A stretch of 64,000 nucleotides of DNA. Origin: Janthinobacterium tructae (GTDB lineage: Bacteria; Pseudomonadota; Gammaproteobacteria; Burkholderiales; Burkholderiaceae_D). Positions 59,085 through 64,000 of the stretch are shown here, piece by piece. Numbering within the stretch: position 1 is the stretch's first letter; every line of letters starts with the position of its first letter. The DNA lies in contig NZ_CP041185.1 in NCBI RefSeq assembly GCF_006517255.1, positions 434,001-498,000 of the forward strand, given 5' to 3'. The translations under genes were made by a program, and so were the position numbers. The notes under the pieces were generated by a model. It ran no database searches. It was not told the origin of the DNA and saw nothing but the letters and a program-made list of their open reading frames with translations.

Positions 59085-59917
59085 TGCTGAAAACACGGAT
59101 AATCACCGCCCTGGTCCTCTTGGCGGTCTTGCTGCCGGTTCTGTATCTGAATTATTTCCCCGCCTTCGCCGTGATCGCCACGGCGTTCTTCGGCGCCGCC
59201 GTCTGGGAAAGCTTCCGCATTTTCAAAAATCGCCAGGCGCTCTTGATTGCTGCCGTCTGGACTGCCGCCTTCGCGTATACGTTTTTTGTCGGTAACGGCA
59301 TGGCGCAGCTCAATTTCTGGTTCGCCCTGTGCGTGGCCATCTGGCTGATCCGCTTCGTGCCCTCGCTGGCGACGGGCTTGCCGCCCACCGAAGGCCTGGG
59401 CAATACCTTGCTCAGCCTGGTGTACCCGGTGACCATCGTCGGCTGCTTCGTCGCCATCATCGCCTTGTTCCTGCATAGCCCCTTGTACCTGCTGTCCGTC
59501 ATGGCGCTGGTGTGGATCGCCGATATCGGCGCGTATTTTTCGGGCAAGGCGTTCGGCAAGCGCAAGCTGGCGCCCAGCATTTCCCCGGGTAAATCCTGGG
59601 AAGGCGCCATCGGCGGCGGCATCGCCGTGCTCGTCATCGCCGCCATCACCATCGTCGCCGCGCCATCGTTGCCGGTGCTGCAAGACACCTTCGCCGTGCA
59701 GCTGCAATTGCGCCGCGGCTGGTTGGTGGCCCTGCTGGTGCTGCTGCTGGTCGTCGCGGCCAGCATCGTCGGCGACCTGTTCGAATCCCAATTGAAGCGC
59801 CGCGCCGGCATCAAGGACAGCAGCAACCTGCTGCCTGGCCATGGCGGCGTACTTGACCGTATCGATGCGCTGATCCCGGTCCTGCCATTTGCCGCCCTCG
59901 TGGCCAGCTGGCTTTAA
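59084..59917 (+). CDS. cdsA: Phosphatidate cytidylyltransferase
   Basis: A 277-residue inner-membrane enzyme that makes CDP-diacylglycerol for all phospholipids. It has about seven to eight helices and the C-terminal family signature in [20 protein letters not shown] and [13 protein letters not shown]. Translationally coupled to uppS; dxr follows after eight bases. Confidence 0.97.
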   Translation: MLKTRIITALVLLAVLLPVLYLNYFPAFAVIATAFFGAAVWESFRIFKNRQALLIAAVWTAAFAYTFFVGNGMAQLNFWFALCVAIWLIRFVPSLATGLPPTEGLGNTLLSLVYPVTIVGCFVAIIALFLHSPLYLLSVMALVWIADIGAYFSGKAFGKRKLAPSISPGKSWEGAIGGGIAVLVIAAITIVAAPSLPVLQDTFAVQLQLRRGWLVALLVLLLVVAASIVGDLFESQLKRRAGIKDSSNLLPGHGGVLDRIDALIPVLPFAALVASWL

Positions 59918-59925
59918 GGAAACTC

Positions 59926-61110
59926 ATGCAATACATCACCATCCTTGGCGCGACCGGCTCGATCGGCGTGTCTACCCTGGACGTGCTCGCGCGTCATCCC
60001 GAGCAATACAGCGTGTATGCGCTGAGCGCGCACAGCCGCGTGGCCGAACTGGCCGCCCAGTGCCTGCAGTTCCGTCCGCAGCGTGCCGTCGTCGGCACGG
60101 CAGACGGCGCCCTTGAGCTGACGCGCTTGCTGCGCGGGCAGGGCGTCGCTACGCAGGTCGAGTACGGCGTGGAAGCCCTGTGCGCCATCGCCAGCGCACC
60201 GCAGGTGACGGGCGTGATGGCGGCCATCGTCGGCGCGGCCGGCCTGGCGCCCACCCTGGCGGCGGCACGCGCCGGCAAGAAAGTATTGTTGGCCAATAAA
60301 GAGGCGCTGGTCATGTCCGGCCAGCTGTTCATCGATGCCGTGCACGATAACGGCGCCGTGCTGCTGCCTATCGACAGCGAGCATAACGCCATCTTCCAAT
60401 GCATGCCGCACGCGCATGGCCGCGCGCCAGGCGCCGCGGGCGTGGCAAAAATCGTGCTGACGGCTTCCGGCGGCCCCTTCCTCACGCGCGACGTCGAGAC
60501 GCTCGACACGGTCACGCCGGACCAGGCCTGCAAGCATCCGACCTGGGCCATGGGACGCAAGATTTCCGTCGATTCGGCCACCATGATGAACAAGGGCCTG
60601 GAAGTGATCGAGGCGCACTGGCTGTTCGGCGCGCCGGCCGAGCAGATCGAGGTGCTGATCCATCCGCAAAGCGTGATCCATTCGATGGTGTCGTATGTCG
60701 ACGGTTCCGTGCTGGCCCAGCTGGGCAACCCGGACATGCGCACGCCGATCGCCCATGCACTGGCATACCCGCAGCGTATCGCTTCCGGCGTGGCACAGCT
60801 GGACCTGGCGCAAGTGGCCACCCTGCAGTTCGAACGTCCCGATTTTCGCCGTTTCCCCTGCCTGGCGCTGGCGTTCGACGCCTTGCGCGCTGGCGGTACG
60901 GCGCCGGCCCTGCTCAACGCGGCCAATGAAGTGGCGGTGCAAGCCTTCCTCGACGGGCAGATCGGCTTCCGCCAGATCGACAGAGTCATCGCCCACGTGA
61001 TCGAGACGGTGCCGCATGGCGCCGCCTCCAGCATCGAGGCCGTGATGGAGCAGGACCGCCTGGCCAGAGCGGCCGCGCACGCGTATATCGCCCAGAGGCT
61101 GGCCGCATGA
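59926..61110 (+). CDS. dxr: 1-deoxy-D-xylulose 5-phosphate reductoisomerase
   Basis: A 394-residue enzyme of the MEP isoprenoid pathway, which supplies the precursors used by UppS. The NADPH loop is [20 protein letters not shown] at the start; [17 protein letters not shown] holds metal and substrate residues; [18 protein letters not shown] follows. Length is normal. It overlaps rseP by four bases (ATGA). Confidence 0.98.
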   Translation: MQYITILGATGSIGVSTLDVLARHPEQYSVYALSAHSRVAELAAQCLQFRPQRAVVGTADGALELTRLLRGQGVATQVEYGVEALCAIASAPQVTGVMAAIVGAAGLAPTLAAARAGKKVLLANKEALVMSGQLFIDAVHDNGAVLLPIDSEHNAIFQCMPHAHGRAPGAAGVAKIVLTASGGPFLTRDVETLDTVTPDQACKHPTWAMGRKISVDSATMMNKGLEVIEAHWLFGAPAEQIEVLIHPQSVIHSMVSYVDGSVLAQLGNPDMRTPIAHALAYPQRIASGVAQLDLAQVATLQFERPDFRRFPCLALAFDALRAGGTAPALLNAANEVAVQAFLDGQIGFRQIDRVIAHVIETVPHGAASSIEAVMEQDRLARAAAHAYIAQRLAA

Positions 61111-62468
61111 CGCTGATTACTACCTTGCTGGCCTTTATCGTCGCGCTCGGTTCACTGATTACCCTGCACGAGCTGGGCCACTACCTGGTGGCGCGCTGGT
61201 GCGGCGTGAAAGTGCTGCGCTTCTCGATCGGCATGGGAAAAGTGGTGTATTCGCGCAAGTTTGGCAAGGACCAGACGGAATGGGCGATTTCCGCGCTGCC
61301 GCTGGGCGGCTATGTGAGCATGCTCGACAGCCGCGCGCAAGACCTCAGCGATTTGCCGGAAAGCGAATTGCGCCGCGAATTCACGCGCCAGAGCGTGTGG
61401 CGCCGCATCGCCATCGTGGCCGCCGGCCCGCTGGCCAATTTCCTTGTCGCCATCGTGCTGTACGCGGGCCTGTTCATGCATGGCATCGAAGAGCCGTCGA
61501 GCAAGCTCGGTCCCGTGGCCGAGCAGACGGCCGCCTACGCGGCCGGCTTGCGCAGCGGCGACACGGTTGAAACGGTGAATGGCAAGGCCGTAGCGAGCTG
61601 GTCCGAGCTGCGCTGGGAATTGATCCAGGCCACCCTCGACAAGCGGCCGGCGCGCATCGAAGTGCGCCGTCCCGACCGTGGCCAGCAGGAGGCGACCTTG
61701 CCGACGGCCAGCCTGACGGAGACGGACCTGGAAGGCGACGTGCTGGGCAAGCTGGGCCTCACCCTGGCCCGTTCCGCGCCGACCCTGATGGAAATCATGC
61801 CCGGTGGCGCCGCCGCGCGCGCCGGTCTGCAGAAAAACGACCAGATCCTGGCCATCAACGAGCAGCCCGTGCACGACGTGGCGGCCGTCATCGCCACCCT
61901 GAGCCAGGCGCCGGGCCGGACCTTGCAATTGCAACTCCTGCGCCAGGGCCAGGACCTGAGCTTGCCCATTACGCCGGAGGCCGTGCCGGGTGCGGGGGCA
62001 GAGGGAGCTGTAACAGTTGGTAAGATCCAGGCAAAGCTGGGGCAGGTGCCGGATATGATCAATGTGGCCTCCGGACCGTTCTCTGCCGTAGGCAAGGCGT
62101 CCACCAAGGTCTGGGATACCAGTGTCATGAGCCTGAAAATGCTGGGTAAAATGATTACCGGCCAGGTTTCGCTGAAGAATGTGACGGGGCCCATTACCAT
62201 CGCCGATTATGCGGGCCAGACGGCGCGCACCGGCCTGGTAAGCTACCTGAGCTTCATCGCCTTCATCAGTATCAGTCTGGGCGTGATGAATTTGCTACCC
62301 ATTCCTGTTCTGGATGGCGGGCATTTGCTGTATTATTCGCTGGAAGTTTTGACCGGACGCCCCTTGCCGGAGCGCGTAGGCGAGATTGCCCAGCGCCTGG
62401 GGATCGGTTTGTTGCTGACCTTGATGGTGCTTGCCGTCTTTAATGACGTGTTGCGATTGCTGAATTAG
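61107..62468 (+). CDS. rseP: Site-2 intramembrane zinc protease RseP
   Basis: A 453-residue inner-membrane protease that cleaves anti-sigma factors and signal-peptide remnants. The zinc motif HELGH is at 21-25 in the first helix, the third zinc ligand in [16 protein letters not shown] (about 395-410), and two periplasmic PDZ domains lie between (about 125-200 and 215-290; [20 protein letters not shown] is clear). Length matches E. coli RseP. It is followed after 83 bases by bamA. Confidence 0.97.
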   Translation: MTLITTLLAFIVALGSLITLHELGHYLVARWCGVKVLRFSIGMGKVVYSRKFGKDQTEWAISALPLGGYVSMLDSRAQDLSDLPESELRREFTRQSVWRRIAIVAAGPLANFLVAIVLYAGLFMHGIEEPSSKLGPVAEQTAAYAAGLRSGDTVETVNGKAVASWSELRWELIQATLDKRPARIEVRRPDRGQQEATLPTASLTETDLEGDVLGKLGLTLARSAPTLMEIMPGGAAARAGLQKNDQILAINEQPVHDVAAVIATLSQAPGRTLQLQLLRQGQDLSLPITPEAVPGAGAEGAVTVGKIQAKLGQVPDMINVASGPFSAVGKASTKVWDTSVMSLKMLGKMITGQVSLKNVTGPITIADYAGQTARTGLVSYLSFIAFISISLGVMNLLPIPVLDGGHLLYYSLEVLTGRPLPERVGEIAQRLGIGLLLTLMVLAVFNDVLRLLN

Positions 62469-62551
62469 GGCGGTGGTTGATGCCATTGCGTGAGTCGCAC
62501 AAGCAATCTTTTGTGTATGTTGTCCATTGATTTACCCATTGAATAACCCCA

Positions 62552-64000
62552 ATGAAATTACATTCTGCTCGTTTTGCCTTGCCTTCCTTTCGTCGCAGCC
62601 TGATCGGCGCCGCCGTCATGGCCTTCTGTGCCGGCCATGCGCTGGCCGTCCAGCCATTTACTGTCAAGGACATCCGGGTCGAAGGGATCCAGCGTACTGA
62701 AGCGGGTACTGTTTTCAGCTATCTGCCGGTGCGCGTCGGCGAAACGTTCTCCGACGAGAAGAGTATCGCCGCCATCAAAGCCCTGTACGCGACGGGTTTT
62801 TTCAAGGACGTGCGCCTGGAAGTCGATGGCGACGTGCTGGTGGTGCTGGTCGAGGAGCGCCCGGCCATCGCTGCCGTGGAATTCACGGGCACCAAGGAAT
62901 TTGAAAAAGATGTGCTGGTCAAGGCCTTGAAGGAAATCGGCGTCGGCGAAGCGAAGATTTTCGACAAGGCCTCGGTCGACCGCGCGGAGCAAGAGCTCAA
63001 GCGCCAGTATCTGTCGCATGGCCTGTACGGCGTGAAGATCACCACCACCGTCACGCCGATCGAGCGCAACCGCGTCAACGTGGTGTTCGCCGTCGACGAG
63101 GGCGACGTGGCCCGCATCAAGCAGATCAACATCGTCGGCAACAAGGCCTTCACGGACAAGGAACTGCGCGAACAGCTGGCCCTGAACACGGGCGGCTGGT
63201 TCAGCTGGTACACCAAGGCCGACCAGTATTCGAAGACCAAGCTGACGGGCGACATCGAGTCGCTGAAGTCCTACTACCTGGACCGTGGCTATATCGAGAT
63301 GCAGGTCGACTCCACGCAAGTGTCGATCACGCCCGATAAAAAAGACATTTACCTGACGATCAATATCACCGAAGGTGAAAAGTACAAGATCGCCGGCACC
63401 AAGTTCGAAGGCGAGATGTTCGGCCGCGAAGAAGAGCTGAAAGCGCTGAACCTGATGCGCGAAGGCGAGATTTACTCGGGTGCGCGCCTGACGGCCACGA
63501 ATAAACGCATCCAGGACCGCCTGGCCACGTTCGGCTATGCCTTTGCCAACGTCAATGCCAATCCCGAAATCAACCGTGACAAGCATGAAGTGGGTTTTAC
63601 TTTCTTCATCGATCCGGGCAAGCGCGTGTACGTGCGCCACATGAATATCGCCGGCAACACCACCACGCGCGATGAAGTCATCCGCCGCGAATTCCGCCAG
63701 TTCGAATCGTCCTGGTACGACAGCAACAAGATCAAGCTGTCGCGCGACCGTGTCGACCGCCTGGGCTACTTCAAGGACGTGACCATCGACACGCCGGAAG
63801 CGCAGGGCACGACCGACCAGGTCGACGTCAACGTGACGGTGGTGGAAAAACCAACGGGTAACTTCCTGATCGGCGGCGCCTTTTCGCAGTCGGAGAAGTT
63901 CACCCTGTCGGCATCGATTTCGCAGGCCAACTTCGCCGGTAGCGGCAACACGGTTGGTATTGAACTCAATACCAGCCATTACAGCCGCACGATTGCGTTT
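62552..64000 (+). CDS. bamA: Outer-membrane assembly factor BamA (3' end beyond the window)
   Basis: The first 483 codons of the central protein that inserts beta-barrel proteins into the outer membrane. After a signal peptide (FRRSLIGAAVMAFCAGHALA) come five POTRA domains (about 28-425; each with the pattern of FTVKDIRVEGIQRTEAGTVF or VYVRHMNIAGNTTTRDEVIR), and the beginning of the barrel (FLIGGAFSQSEKFTLSASIS). The frame is open to base 64000. The ATG at 62552 lacks a clear ribosome binding site. In relatives ompH/skp and the lpx genes follow. Confidence 0.97.
   Translation, partial: MKLHSARFALPSFRRSLIGAAVMAFCAGHALAVQPFTVKDIRVEGIQRTEAGTVFSYLPVRVGETFSDEKSIAAIKALYATGFFKDVRLEVDGDVLVVLVEERPAIAAVEFTGTKEFEKDVLVKALKEIGVGEAKIFDKASVDRAEQELKRQYLSHGLYGVKITTTVTPIERNRVNVVFAVDEGDVARIKQINIVGNKAFTDKELREQLALNTGGWFSWYTKADQYSKTKLTGDIESLKSYYLDRGYIEMQVDSTQVSITPDKKDIYLTINITEGEKYKIAGTKFEGEMFGREEELKALNLMREGEIYSGARLTATNKRIQDRLATFGYAFANVNANPEINRDKHEVGFTFFIDPGKRVYVRHMNIAGNTTTRDEVIRREFRQFESSWYDSNKIKLSRDRVDRLGYFKDVTIDTPEAQGTTDQVDVNVTVVEKPTGNFLIGGAFSQSEKFTLSASISQANFAGSGNTVGIELNTSHYSRTIAF

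Overview
The window looks like chromosomal DNA of a GC-rich betaproteobacterium of the family Oxalobacteraceae, most like Janthinobacterium or Massilia. The grounds are the strong G/C bias at third codon positions, the gene order rpsB-tsf-pyrH-frr-uppS-cdsA-dxr-rseP-bamA, the pair smc-zipA followed by ligA, a glycine-riboswitch gcvTHP operon, and the style of the individual proteins. The assignment is by family resemblance only; there is no rRNA or tRNA in the window.

Layout. 1-11 kb: end of an RhlE-type RNA helicase, a LON-domain protein, a KfrA-like coiled-coil DNA-binding protein, a cupin-like (JmjC) hydroxylase, an EamA exporter divergent from an XRE-cupin regulator, an ADP-ribosylglycohydrolase, the remnant of a methyltransferase, a fluoride-type CLC transporter, a PLP decarboxylase and trpS. 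11-17 kb: an exported CocE-type hydrolase, an EamA permease with a periplasmic binding protein, a TCR/Tet-type MFS transporter and an HD hydrolase. 17-21.5 kb: cheW and two nearly duplicate chemoreceptors. 21.5-25.4 kb: RNase HI, a small membrane protein and mgtA behind a long structured leader. 25.5-31.7 kb: a small accessory region lying between remnants of IS30 and IS3 elements, with a FixL-like sensor kinase, a FixJ-like regulator, a broken second receiver gene and a chemoreceptor with a C-terminal CheR/CheB-binding pentapeptide. 31.7-33.9 kb: an MFS exporter with its TetR-type repressor and a palindromic operator. 34-39 kb: gcvT-gcvH-gcvP with a textbook promoter and tandem glycine aptamers. 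39-49 kb: a ClpP-like protein, a PAP2-like membrane protein, smc-zipA-ligA-galU-def. 49-54.4 kb (minus strand): a PilZ/YcgR protein, a pseudouridine synthase, glnD and map. 54.6-64 kb: translation, nucleotide, envelope lipid and outer-membrane biogenesis genes from rpsB to a bamA that runs off the end.

Most of the window is ordinary core genome. The points that deserve a second look are the roughly 295-nt mgtA leader (good promoter, an 8-bp helix closing a 140-nt multi-hairpin domain, and a proline-rich 15-codon ORF ending at the mgtA ribosome binding site), three families of palindromic intergenic repeats (one fills a whole convergent intergenic space), a 506-bp exactly identical tract shared by two adjacent chemoreceptor genes, and the two-component/chemoreceptor block between direct-repeated IS3 ends.
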